Part shown: positions 9,754 to 17,623 of the stretch, one piece after another | Position numbering within the stretch: the stretch's first letter is position 1 | How the letters are laid out: each line of letters starts with the position of its first letter | Origin: Nitrospira sp. | GTDB lineage: Bacteria; Nitrospirota; Nitrospiria; Nitrospirales; Nitrospiraceae | Assembly: GCA_030123565.1 (NCBI GenBank) | Contig: CP126122.1 | Coordinates: forward strand, 3,114,800-3,178,799 | Direction of reading: 5' to 3' | Length of the DNA stretch: 64,000 nt | Notes under the pieces: model-generated | The model's input: the letters and a program-made list of their open reading frames with translations, nothing else | Told to the model about the DNA's origin: nothing | The model's database searches: none | Translations under genes and position numbers: made by a program

Positions 9754-10223
9754 GACAGGTCCGCTTTCATCTTCCGCCCACCGGAAATGCCGAACCCTTC
9801 CCGCTCGTAGAAGGCGAGCGTCCGCTCGAACTGCGGCAAGGGCGGCGTCGTCACCTCCAGCCTGGTCCAGCCTCTCGATCGCGCCAACCGTTTCGCTTCC
9901 GCCATGAGCATCGCGCCGACCTGGCGGGACCGAAAGGCGGGACGCACATACAATTCGGGAATCGTGCCGAACGAGCCCTCCGCATAGAGGGCACGGCTTT
10001 CGACCAAGGCTAAAAATCCCAGCGTGGCCTCGCCATCGCGTGCAAGCAGCACCGTATAGATGCCGTCCGTCAGCCAACCTCGCGCCCGCGCCTCGGTCTC
10101 GGCCTGAGAAAATCCGAACGCCTCCGCTCCGATAGCCGCCATAATTTCCTGCAGCAACTCACCGACCAAGCCGGCAATGAGCGGCGCATCGGACGGCCCT
10201 GCTTGCGTGATGTGAATCGGCAT
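9750..10223 (-). CDS. GNAT-family N-acetyltransferase
   Basis: A 157-residue single-domain GNAT protein. The acetyl-CoA-binding motif A region is PAFRSRQVGAMLMAEAKRLA, and the C-terminal TPPLPQFERTLAFYEREGF is the usual beta6-alpha4 segment. Such enzymes transfer acetyl groups to small molecules or proteins; the acceptor cannot be predicted. It is immediately followed, with a 4-bp overlap, by the C39-like peptidase gene and is preceded by the aldo/keto reductase gene 14 bp upstream, so the three may form one transcript. Confidence 0.88.
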   Translation of the reverse strand: MPIHITQAGPSDAPLIAGLVGELLQEIMAAIGAEAFGFSQAETEARARGWLTDGIYTVLLARDGEATLGFLALVESRALYAEGSFGTIPELYVRPAFRSRQVGAMLMAEAKRLARSRGWTRLEVTTPPLPQFERTLAFYEREGFGISGGRKMKADLS

Positions 10224-10237
10224 GCGAAGGGTGATCG

Positions 10238-11074
10238 CTACATCCCGATCGTCTCCAGCCGCCGGAGGTCTTCGGGAGCAATCGTGAACCGGTCAGACTC
10301 AAGATCTTCTTTCATATGTTGCCGGTTGGTCGTGCCGGTCAGCGGAAGCATGCCGATCTGCATGGCGAATCGAAACACCAGTTGCGCCAACCCCATCCCG
10401 TACTTGGCTGCCATCGCCCGCACTTCGGGATCGGCGAAGATCTCGCGATTGGCGGTCAGCAACGAGAAGCCCTGATAGATGATGTGGTGCGCGCGGCAAA
10501 TTTCCCGCACCTCCTGATCCCAGCCGAGCGCGGCATAGCAGCGATTCTGCACCACCATCGGCTTGTGTGTCGCCCGCTCACAGAGCAGCCGGAGCTGCTC
10601 TGCGGTCACGTTGCTGATGCCGATCATCTTCGTTTTCCCGGCACCATACAGCGCCTCGATCGCCCCCCAGACTTCCCAGTCTTCCGCGCCCAGTCCTCGC
10701 CGATAGTAGGGACCGTGCAGCACATAGGAATCCAGATAGTCCGTGTGGAGATGGGCCAAGGAACTTTCAAAGGATTGCCGGACCTGCGTCGTCAGGTCGG
10801 CCTGCGCATCGTAGGGTGTGCGATGGTCTTGGCCGTTGACCGGCGTGAATTTGGTTTGGAGAAAGAGGCGGTCGCGCGGCGTGCCCTGCTTCGCCAGCTC
10901 CAACAGGGCTTCGCCCACCATCGCCTCCTGGTAGTGGATCACCTGATTCGCCGTATCGATCGCCGTGAACCCTGCTTCCACGGCCTGCAGCACCAACGTC
11001 GTCGTGGCCTCTTTCTTCCACGCCGTGCCGTACATGAACGAAGGAATAGAAACCTGATTGTAGGCAGTCAACAT
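10238..11074 (-). CDS. aldo/keto reductase
   Basis: A 278-residue cytosolic NADPH-dependent oxidoreductase. The start is the ATG at 11074, preceded by GGAGG eight bases upstream; the longer frame to 11101 has no such site. The fold's landmarks are present: the aspartate in AIDTANQVIHYQ, the lysine in LFLQTKFTP, the histidine in LDSYVLHGP, and the late FRFAMQIGMLPLTGTTN cofactor loop. Members reduce aldehydes and ketones; the physiological substrate is unknown. It lies upstream of the GNAT and peptidase genes. Confidence 0.9.
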   Translation of the reverse strand: MLTAYNQVSIPSFMYGTAWKKEATTTLVLQAVEAGFTAIDTANQVIHYQEAMVGEALLELAKQGTPRDRLFLQTKFTPVNGQDHRTPYDAQADLTTQVRQSFESSLAHLHTDYLDSYVLHGPYYRRGLGAEDWEVWGAIEALYGAGKTKMIGISNVTAEQLRLLCERATHKPMVVQNRCYAALGWDQEVREICRAHHIIYQGFSLLTANREIFADPEVRAMAAKYGMGLAQLVFRFAMQIGMLPLTGTTNRQHMKEDLESDRFTIAPEDLRRLETIGM

Positions 11075-11186
11075 CGCGCAAACCCCTCCATGCCGTACCA
11101 TACACAGTTCATGGCGACGGTCTCAATATTCCAAATGGGCCGTGAACTTGTTAGAGTGGTCACCTTCAGCGAGGAGCAGAGCCCAC

Positions 11187-11498
11187 ATGGATGCAGAACA
11201 GGCAAATCTGGTCGTGGAACTTCGGCTCACCTACCGCTACATCAAGGAACACCCCTGGACGGTGCAGGCCATCACCGGTTTTCTCTCGGCCTATTTCATG
11301 GAGAAACCGGGGTTTACCGTCCAGCGGCATTTTGACGATCTTGAGTCCGGCATGCACGTGTGGCTCTGCGACATACCGCCCAATATGAAGGTCTCGACGC
11401 TCCTGCGACGCCTGCAGGCGGACATCCCCCCCTGTCGCCACAGTCAACCGACCGAGCAGACAACCAGGCCGCACTATGTCATCGATGTTCCGGAGTGA
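11187..11498 (+). CDS. conserved hypothetical protein, 103 aa
   Basis: No family is recognised with confidence. The start is the ATG at 11187, which has GAGGAG about ten bases upstream, rather than the in-frame start at 11142. The product is soluble with no signal peptide or membrane segment, and has a compact pattern (ELRLTYRYIKEHPW, AITGFLSAYFMEK, MHVWLCDIPPNMKVSTLLRR) suggesting an alpha/beta fold. The SDR gene follows 74 bp downstream on the same strand. Confidence 0.65.
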   Translation: MDAEQANLVVELRLTYRYIKEHPWTVQAITGFLSAYFMEKPGFTVQRHFDDLESGMHVWLCDIPPNMKVSTLLRRLQADIPPCRHSQPTEQTTRPHYVIDVPE

Positions 11499-11572
11499 AC
11501 GTCGCTCGTGCCTCTTGCCCATCGCGCAGGCCTGTCACTACACTGCAGGATCAGGAACAAGGGAGGAATACC

Positions 11573-12175
11573 ATGCGAGTGGTCGTGGTCGGTGGAACGG
11601 GCACTATCGGGAGTGCGGTCGTCAAGGCGCTGTCGGCGCGGCACGACGTGGTGCCGGTGGGACATAAGACAGGGGCGTTTCACATTGATCTGGCTTCGCC
11701 GGACTCCATCACCGCCCTGTTCAAGGCGATCGGCACCTGCGACGCCGTCGTGAGCACGGCCGGCATCGCCAAGTTCGCCGACCTGGACGAACTCACGTAC
11801 GACGATTACTTCATCGGCCTGAAGAATAAACTGATGGGTCAGGCGAATCTGGTGCGGATCGGCGCACAGTTCGCGAGCGACCGCGGTTCGTTCACGCTCA
11901 CCAGCGGAGTGCTCAGCCGGGAACCCATGAAGGGCAGTGCCTCGATCAGCATGGTGAACGCCGGGCTCGAAGGTTTTGTCCGAGCCGCCGCGCTGGAACT
12001 GCCGCGCGGTATCCGTATCAACGTGGTGAGCCCGCCCTGGGTCACGGAAACCCTGCTCGCGCGAGGCATGGACCAGTCCATCGGCATGCCTGCCGGCAGA
12101 GTCGCGCAAGCCTATCTTGCCGGCATCGAAGGCACGATGACGGGACAGGTGATCGATCCGAGGAAAATTGCATGA
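11573..12175 (+). CDS. short-chain dehydrogenase/reductase-like protein lacking the usual Tyr-Lys pair
   Basis: A 200-residue Rossmann protein. The start ATG follows GGGAGGAATACC. The NAD(P)-binding motif VVVVGGTGTIGSAV is at the extreme N-terminus. At the place where SDR enzymes have Tyr-x-x-x-Lys, this protein reads SISMVNAGLEGFVRAAA, so the catalytic tyrosine and lysine are missing although the helix is conserved. The later NVVSPPWVTETL matches the SDR substrate-loop region. Related proteins with this variant exist in many bacteria. It may use other residues or act as a dinucleotide sensor. Confidence 0.85.
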   Translation: MRVVVVGGTGTIGSAVVKALSARHDVVPVGHKTGAFHIDLASPDSITALFKAIGTCDAVVSTAGIAKFADLDELTYDDYFIGLKNKLMGQANLVRIGAQFASDRGSFTLTSGVLSREPMKGSASISMVNAGLEGFVRAAALELPRGIRINVVSPPWVTETLLARGMDQSIGMPAGRVAQAYLAGIEGTMTGQVIDPRKIA

Positions 12176-12181
12176 GCGAAA

Positions 12182-14125
12182 CTATCCCTCCCGCTCTCCT
12201 TGAGGTGATTTGGTGTCGGCGGGAAGTATTACGGAAATGGCTCCTCCGAGATCACCTTCTTTGAAGCCCTCCTTCTCGTAACCTGAAATGTCCACTTCGC
12301 CCTTTGGTCTCCCGTGACAAGCAAGGCATGCCTTGGTGTAGAAGAGCGGCAATAAGACGCGAACACTCTTATCCGGAAGCCGCTGGGCAATGACGTGGTC
12401 TCCGACCCTTGGATGACTTTTCTGAATGGTCAACAATGTCGCTGTTTCCTCTTCATCGGGTTTGTTGTCGGGATTTCTCGGGTCAATCTCCGGAGGACCG
12501 ATCTGCCTCAACGTGAGGCCGCTTTCCTTGGAGAAACTTGCCGCGACGTGGGTCCCGAACGTGGCGGGGATAAAGCCTTTGAATCCGATCCCCTTCTTGT
12601 TGATGTCCGGCTGAACATCCTGAACCGCTTTCTGCATAAAGTTCGCCAGCTTGCCCAGCAGCGGCTTGGCGCGTTCCGGCATCGCGGCGGATCCCAGCGC
12701 CTGCAAGTCATGCCCGGTCCTCGCAAGAAACTCTTTCCGCAATCGGGCCTGGAACACCGCCGCGGAAAAACCTTTATCCTCAAGTCTTGGATTGTTGATC
12801 GTCGTCTGCGCCCTTCCCAGCACAACCCGTCCCGAGTCCAAGAGCACCACCAACAGTCTGGCTGTCTCACTGGATTCCGCCTCTTCCGAAGTGATCATCT
12901 CGCTGTTCATGGAAGTCCGGATGACGGCCTGTTCACCCACCTTCACCATGCCGGCCAGGACCGGCTCTTTTTCAGTCGCATTCACTCTGCCTGATCCGGC
13001 CAAGCTCGGCTCTTTTCCCACCTTCAGCGGGGAGGATGCAGTCTGTTGCGAAATGGGAGCAGCAATGGCGGCACTGACGGAGGTGGCCGGCACGATCGGC
13101 CGTCCAAGCCTTGAGGGGAAACTCGTGTCGGCGGGCGTCACAGCTCCCTGGTGAGGGGGATTCCCCGACCGGGAGGCGAGGCCGGATCCTCCCCAGGGGA
13201 CATCTATGGGAAAGCCCAGATAGAACAAGAGGGGTAGCGACAGAATGAGGACGGCAGCGAGCATAACGGCCTCCCGTCTTCTCCAAAAAGACGAAGCGTG
13301 GATGTCATCGATCTCGCCCACAACGTGCTTCGCAATCTTGCGTGAGATCATGGGCTGTCGCTGGCGAAAACCGGTCATAAGCGCATTGTCGCAGAGAATG
13401 TTCAGTCGTCTCGGGATCCCCCGCGAAGCCTTGACGATCATGCGGAGCGCAGCAGTCGAAAAAATGGAGACCTGTTCCCTGCTCGCTTGATCGAGCCGAT
13501 GCTGAATGTACGCGAGGCTTTCGTCTTTCGTCAGAGGCAGAATCCTGGCGCGAACGGCGATGCGCTCGCGCACATGACGGACCTCGTGACGCTCCAGCAG
13601 CGTTTCCAGCTCAGGCTGTCCCATGAGCACGATCTGAATCAGCTTTTCATTCGCCGTCTCCAAATTGGTCAGCATCCGAATGCCTTCCAATGTCTCGACC
13701 GGTATGCACTGAGCCTCGTCGATAACGAGCACCACCCTTCCGCCGCTGCTATGTTCCGTCTTTGCCACGTCATGCAACTGCCTCAGCATTTCGGCCTCTT
13801 CGCCGCTGACCGGTTCGGCCCCCAGTTGATGGAGAATCGTGATGAGCAGTCGCTCGAACGTGACGTTGGGATTGTAGAGATGAATCGTTTTCTGTTGGTT
13901 CGGCGGATGCAGGTGCGGGGGGGCGGCGATTTGGAGATATCGACGAAGAATAGTGGTCTTGCCGACACCAACTTCGCCGGTCACAAGGATCACGCCTTTT
14001 CGTTCTTTGATCCCATACAGGATAGAACCCAACGCCTCCCGGTGGCTCGGGCTCAAGAAGAGATTGTCGGCATCAGGCGTGGTGCGGAAGGGTTCTCGGA
14101 CAAGGCCATAGAAATCAGTGTACAT
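12182..14125 (-). CDS. ExeA-like AAA ATPase fused to periplasmic Tll0287-like (DUF3365) haem-motif domain
   Basis: A 647-residue fusion. Residues 1-270 are a GspA/ExeA-type ATPase: MYTDFYGLVREPF start, Walker A GEVGVGKT (50-57), Walker B VVLVIDEAQ (131-139) and the family segment ASRGIPRRLNILCDNALM. A membrane helix at about 286-306 follows a basic stretch. Residues 310-400 are low-complexity linker. The C-terminal 240 residues match the Tll0287-like/DUF3365 fold, with a CLACH haem-attachment motif at 600-604 and GGAISVILP near the end. Known relatives are separate: ExeA drives secretin assembly through a peptidoglycan-binding tail, and Tll0287 domains bind c-type haem. Here the usual tail is replaced by a probable haem sensor. 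No secretion genes are adjacent. Confidence 0.88.
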   Translation of the reverse strand: MYTDFYGLVREPFRTTPDADNLFLSPSHREALGSILYGIKERKGVILVTGEVGVGKTTILRRYLQIAAPPHLHPPNQQKTIHLYNPNVTFERLLITILHQLGAEPVSGEEAEMLRQLHDVAKTEHSSGGRVVLVIDEAQCIPVETLEGIRMLTNLETANEKLIQIVLMGQPELETLLERHEVRHVRERIAVRARILPLTKDESLAYIQHRLDQASREQVSIFSTAALRMIVKASRGIPRRLNILCDNALMTGFRQRQPMISRKIAKHVVGEIDDIHASSFWRRREAVMLAAVLILSLPLLFYLGFPIDVPWGGSGLASRSGNPPHQGAVTPADTSFPSRLGRPIVPATSVSAAIAAPISQQTASSPLKVGKEPSLAGSGRVNATEKEPVLAGMVKVGEQAVIRTSMNSEMITSEEAESSETARLLVVLLDSGRVVLGRAQTTINNPRLEDKGFSAAVFQARLRKEFLARTGHDLQALGSAAMPERAKPLLGKLANFMQKAVQDVQPDINKKGIGFKGFIPATFGTHVAASFSKESGLTLRQIGPPEIDPRNPDNKPDEEETATLLTIQKSHPRVGDHVIAQRLPDKSVRVLLPLFYTKACLACHGRPKGEVDISGYEKEGFKEGDLGGAISVILPADTKSPQGEREG

Positions 14126-14855
14126 GGCTAGGCCTCATTCTTGTCGCGACCGGTGGGCAAAGGGTCGGCGTACGCGATGCGGCAGGATCATGACGAGCAT
14201 GCTCAACCCCCTTCACCGCCGGACGAGAGGTGATAGATCGCATGTTCGCTCGAGCCGGTGACGGCTGATGCGTCCTGATCCTGCGCTGAACGATGTTGAA
14301 AATCAAGCGTGCCGGCAGCAGCCCCAGACCCGATGGCCAAACGGAAAACTAGCGTCGAGGGCTGAGAGCAAGACGTCTCGATCATGGACGGCGTGAACCG
14401 ACCTGTACTGCGTAAGGCGTAACGGACGATCGACGGGCGGCGAAGGACGCACAAGGAAAACAACCCATGACGTGCAAGTCGGAACGGCAGGCGAAACGTG
14501 CACGACCACCAGGCATCGGAATACCCTGATCTGAGGATACCAATGGGGCCCACCCCACGGTTATGACGACGATAGGCCAGTGATGTGAGAGGAACGTGTC
14601 AATCGAATGGCGCTCTTGAGAACTGGCGACGGGGCCCTCACGACCACAGGCCTGCCGGAGTGTGGGCAGCTTTTCTATAGGTCGCCGCGCGAGCTGCATC
14701 ACCCGCCAGCAAAGACCAGCCGGAACCCGGCCCTGGTCGGATGCGGGCGACGGTCCTTCATCAAACAACCACCCGGCCGACAATCATGATTGACTTCGAG
14801 CGGACATTCCCGCTAGGACTGTGACTTCGTCCATCTCCCCTTCGCCTGGTCAGGA
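14126..14855. other. 730-bp intergenic region with no intact gene
   Basis: This gap lies between the divergent ATPase-haem fusion and the acyltransferase gene. Minus-strand frames at 14382-14783 and 14203-14553 show no recognisable protein. The only identifiable content is a decayed copy of the SUI1 gene 3' end at 14699-14751. Promoters for both flanking genes are expected here but none is clear by eye. Confidence 0.5.
14699..14751 (-). pseudogene. SUI1/YciH 3'-end fragment with 1-bp deletion
   Basis: Read on the minus strand, these 53 bases match the last 18 codons of the SUI1 gene at 16057-16110 at most positions, ending in the same ..GFR-x-VFAGG-stop sense. One base is missing (CTGACC has become CGACC), which shifts the frame. 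Flanking sequence is not similar. It is best read as a small duplicated or recombined gene end 1.4 kb from its parent. Confidence 0.65.
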
Positions 14856-15923
14856 ATGATGCAGTCTCGCTGGGATCCCAGATCACCATCGTCCAACCTG
14901 GATTGCCTTCGCTCTATCGCAGTGCTGGCCGTCGTCGCCTGCCATACATTATTGACCCTTGGGTATAAGCCGAGCGACGCAGCCTGCCGTGTCGGCGTCA
15001 TATTGTTCTTCGTCCACACCAGCCTCGTGCTGATGTCGTCCCTCGAGCGGATCGAACAGACGGACGCCCCCCTGTTCAGCACGTTTTACCTTCGCCGCCT
15101 GTTCAGGATCTATCCGCTCAGCATCTTCTGCGTCGCCGTCATCGTCCTGTTCCAACTGCCGCGCGCACCATGGTGGCCCTGGTCATCGCCGGACGCCTTC
15201 ACTATCCTGACGAACCTCTTGTTGTGCATGAATCTTTTCTATAAGGCCGAGGTAACGTCCGTGCTGTGGAGCCTCCCGCTCGAGGTCCAGATGTACGTGT
15301 TTCTGCCTGTCTTGTACCTGGTCGGGAAAACGCACCGGTTGAAGGGCGTGGCGGTAATGTGGGTCGGCGCCGTGGCTGCCGCGCTGGTCCTGCCGGCCGT
15401 TACCGGCCGCCTGTCGATCGCCTACTTCATGCCCTGTTTCGTCGCGGGAGTCGCGGCCTATTTCCTCGGATTCAGGGTCCCGCATCCCCGTCTGCCTTTC
15501 GTCGGCTGGCTCGGGATGATCGGGAGCGGCCTATGGCTCTTTCCCCATGCTTCTACGATGTTCAATGAAGATGTCGCCAATTGGCTGCTGAGCCTGTGGA
15601 TCGGGCTGTCCGCGCCGTTCTTCGTGGAATTGCAACAGACCGCCGTAAAACAGCTCGTCGCGCTGATCGCCCGGTACTCCTATGGAATCTATCTCACACA
15701 TCTGCACGTGCTCTGGTTCACATTCATCGTCCTGAAAGATCAGGCGAAGCCGGTGCAGTACGGCGCCTTTGCGCTGCTGGGGATCGGCATCCCGGTCCTT
15801 CTCTATCATCTGATCGAACATCCGATGATTGGATTCGGCATGAAACTGACCGCGAGGCGGGCCTTGCAGGCGGAGGAACAGGAGCACGCTGGCGGCGAGA
15901 AGATAGTTGGAACAATCAAGTGA
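14856..15923 (+). CDS. acyltransferase family 3 (OafA/YrhL-like) membrane protein
   Basis: A 355-residue multispanning inner-membrane acyltransferase. The N-terminal LDCLRSIAVLAVVACH carries the family arginine and histidine, followed by the RRLFRIYPL loop and roughly ten hydrophobic segments. The late RYSYGIYLTHLHVLWF and LLYHLIEHPMIGFG motifs are also typical. Members O-acylate sugars of lipopolysaccharide, exopolysaccharide or peptidoglycan precursors. No glycan cluster surrounds it, so the target is unknown. Two adjacent ATGs at 14856 follow a CAGGA site. Confidence 0.9.
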   Translation: MMQSRWDPRSPSSNLDCLRSIAVLAVVACHTLLTLGYKPSDAACRVGVILFFVHTSLVLMSSLERIEQTDAPLFSTFYLRRLFRIYPLSIFCVAVIVLFQLPRAPWWPWSSPDAFTILTNLLLCMNLFYKAEVTSVLWSLPLEVQMYVFLPVLYLVGKTHRLKGVAVMWVGAVAAALVLPAVTGRLSIAYFMPCFVAGVAAYFLGFRVPHPRLPFVGWLGMIGSGLWLFPHASTMFNEDVANWLLSLWIGLSAPFFVELQQTAVKQLVALIARYSYGIYLTHLHVLWFTFIVLKDQAKPVQYGAFALLGIGIPVLLYHLIEHPMIGFGMKLTARRALQAEEQEHAGGEKIVGTIK

Positions 15924-16056
15924 AGGCGTGCTCCTGAGGGGAAACCGTTCGCGATGGCCGCGGCACGCCAAGCCATGAAGATCGTCCTCGGCACCAGCTT
16001 CGATATACTGAAGGTCGAAGCCGCCGAAGCAGCACGTTCACAGAACGCGTGATGTC

Positions 16057-16449
16057 TCACCCACCGGCAAAGACCGGTCTGAACCCGGCCCTGGTCAGGA
16101 TGCGGGCGACTTCCTCTCGTTTGTCGCCCTGAATCTCGATCCGCCCTTCCTTCACCGTGCCCCCGGTACCGCAGGCCTTCTGTATCTGCTTGGCAAGTTG
16201 CTCCTTCTCGGCCTGACCGATGCCGGTGAAACCCGTGACCACCGTCACCGTCTTGCCGCCGCGATGGGCCGTTTGACGGATGATGTCCACACGGCTACGG
16301 TTTTTTTCACGCCCGGGAGATTCCCCTGCCGGCCCGGCCTTCATGTTTCGTTGCGCGCCGGGCGGGAGTTGCACGTCCTTCAGCGCCGCAAAGGGACTCT
16401 TCCACCGCACCGGCTCGCCGTCCGTAGGGATGCGCTTCTTTTCGTTCAC
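16057..16449 (-). CDS. SUI1/eIF1-like translation factor YciH family
   Basis: A 130-residue protein from the GTG at 16449. The N-terminal third is basic and disordered; the C-terminal 75 residues form the SUI1 fold (TAHRGGKTVTVVTGFTG, KACGTGGTVKEGRIEIQGD and a GFRPVFAGG end). Bacterial YciH-type proteins bind the ribosomal small subunit and can influence start-codon fidelity. The gene starts 4 bp after the VF530 stop, so the two are co-transcribed. The in-frame sequence further upstream lies in the VF530 gene and is not used. Confidence 0.85.
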   Translation of the reverse strand: MNEKKRIPTDGEPVRWKSPFAALKDVQLPPGAQRNMKAGPAGESPGREKNRSRVDIIRQTAHRGGKTVTVVTGFTGIGQAEKEQLAKQIQKACGTGGTVKEGRIEIQGDKREEVARILTRAGFRPVFAGG

Positions 16450-16453
16450 GGCC

Positions 16454-16684
16454 TCATTCAAGCTCCGCGATATACATTCCTTCGACCCGCTCGCGCGCCC
16501 ACTGCGTCTTGCGGAGAAACGTGAGACTCGATTTGACGCTTGGGTTGTGGAGGAAGCAGCGCACCGGCAGGCGACGGCCGAGCTCGGCCCACCCATGCCG
16601 CTCGACGAGCTTGGTCACAATGGTTTCCAGCGTCACGCCGTGCAAGGGATCGCGGGGATGGGAGATAGGCGGTGGCTGACTCAT
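16454..16684 (-). CDS. VF530-family DNA-binding protein (DUF2132)
   Basis: A 76-residue small protein. The run DPLHGVTLETIVTKLVERHG, followed by GWAELGRRLPVRCF and NPSVKSSLTFLRKTQWARE, is the VF530 signature. Members form compact helical DNA-binding folds of uncertain role. It is followed after 4 bp by the SUI1 gene, an association that suggests a shared housekeeping transcript. The ATG directly follows the remnant toxin frame on the same strand. Confidence 0.88.
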   Translation of the reverse strand: MSQPPPISHPRDPLHGVTLETIVTKLVERHGWAELGRRLPVRCFLHNPSVKSSLTFLRKTQWARERVEGMYIAELE

Positions 16685-16711
16685 GTGATCGGAGTGACGG
16701 GGGGATAAAGA

Positions 16712-16804
16712 TCAATTTTCGATGGAGTAGGAATTATGGGCGATACAATTTTCTATGTCCTGAAGATCGGTTCCGGCAGTCAGCGACCAGTGGACTTGCG
16801 CCAT
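16712..16804 (-). pseudogene. truncated ParE/RelE-type toxin, 30 codons
   Basis: A short frame starts at an ATG inside the antitoxin 3' end and reads MAQVHWSLTAGTDLQDIENC followed by IAHNSYSIEN and a TGA. This matches the N-terminus of ParE/RelE-superfamily toxins, which begin with a strand, then an xxDLxxIxxYIA helix. The catalytic C-terminal two thirds are absent, and the VF530 gene begins 28 bp further on. The overlap with the antitoxin (25 bp) is the usual order for such operons. The toxin is therefore a remnant. Confidence 0.65.
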
Positions 16805-16977
16805 CGAGCGATTCTTTCTTTCAACTCTTGGTGGGTGAGAACCCGCCCCTCCGCAATGTCCTGAAGCCCCTTCTCCACCTGCTGCTTAAAGAATAATTCC
16901 TCCATAATGACGTCGGTGGTCACATCATCAGGCAGCTGTTTGATCATTTCCAACGCTTCCGCCTTGGCCTTTGCCAT
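16780..16977 (-). CDS. small antitoxin-like protein, 65 aa (orphan)
   Basis: The product (MAKAKAEALEMIKQLPDDVT at the start) resembles the antitoxin half of ParE-type toxin-antitoxin pairs: a helical N-terminus, TTDVIMEELFFKQQVEKGL, and the frequent tail GLQDIAEGRVLTHQELKER, which in relatives wraps the toxin. The partner toxin just downstream is cut to 30 codons, so this antitoxin is orphaned. It could still repress its own promoter or neutralise a related toxin elsewhere. Confidence 0.75.
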   Translation of the reverse strand: MAKAKAEALEMIKQLPDDVTTDVIMEELFFKQQVEKGLQDIAEGRVLTHQELKERIARWRKSTGR

Positions 16978-17214
16978 AGGGATCTCCCATACTGGTGGTG
17001 AATGTTAGGCTATGCCTGGATAGCACAAAAAGCAAGTTTGTCAGGAACGCCGTTCATAGGATTCGATCCCATCGCCGCACGCAGATGAGGGGCTTCAAGA
17101 AAGACCCACAGGCCCCTTTCTTTGTAGTGAGCAGGATCTGAACTTGGAAGAAGTGTCACCAGCGATGCGATATAGGTTCAATACCTTTTTATCGCAAGCA
17201 ATGTCCGGCCTAAG

Positions 17215-17309
17215 TCACATTGTTCGTGGCGTCTTACGATGTTGCTCGTCGTGATGCACATTGCAGAGAGTTACGAGATTGTCGACCCTTGTTCCGTCCG
17301 CAATTCACG
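17215..17309 (-). pseudogene. HNH endonuclease C-terminal fragment
   Basis: In one minus-strand frame the sequence reads IADGTRVDNLVTLCNVHHDE then QHRKTPRTM and a TGA. The ADGT-x-VDNLVTLCN-x-HH pattern is the C-terminal half of an HNH nuclease motif. An in-frame stop lies just upstream, and nothing matching the first His of the motif is found. It overlaps, in another frame, the unusual tail of the neighbouring hypothetical gene, so that tail is likely a read-through into this remnant. Confidence 0.6.
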
Positions 17310-17584
17310 GACGCCACGAGCCCCTTACTTCTTGTCTTTGGCAAGATACTTGGGTTCTTCGCCGTTATCTCCCGGCCGATGTTCTTGGGGAAATATCGTC
17401 CGATAGCCATTTCCAAACTGGCTTGGAATGCTAGCCCTAATTCAGGCTGTCTGACTGCCGTGTGCATAAGATCTGTCAGCACATCGGTCAGGTTGGCAGT
17501 CGGATCATGGGGATCACCGAATTGGAGTGCATATCTCTCGATAATTTTCCTCCCACGTTCTGCCCTCTCGTCGTTGGTTGGCAT
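17234..17584 (-). CDS. hypothetical protein with probable aberrant C-terminus
   Basis: From the ATG at 17584 (GGAGAAACAT just upstream) the first 65 or so residues are a regular acidic helical sequence (ERAERGRKIIERYALQFGD, LTDVLTDLMHTAV, FQASLEMAIGRYF). They resemble short uncharacterised proteins that often precede mobile or defence genes. The remaining 40 residues are basic and irregular and run in a different frame over an HNH fragment, suggesting that the original 3' end was lost in a deletion. It lies 39 bp downstream of the split HNH gene. No function can be given. Confidence 0.5.
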   Translation of the reverse strand: MPTNDERAERGRKIIERYALQFGDPHDPTANLTDVLTDLMHTAVRQPELGLAFQASLEMAIGRYFPKNIGREITAKNPSILPKTRSKGLVASVNCGRNKGRQSRNSLQCASRRATS

Positions 17585-17623
17585 ATGTTTCTCCATTATC
17601 ATTCATGCGGATGAATTTTATGG

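Noticed and set aside
14382-14783. Minus-strand 133-codon frame
   Set aside because: Its N-terminal part crosses the SUI1 gene fragment in the wrong frame; the rest shows no coding pattern.
17040-17080. Possible tRNA-like TTCGATCCC stretch
   Set aside because: No acceptor stem, anticodon arm or CCA context could be built around it.
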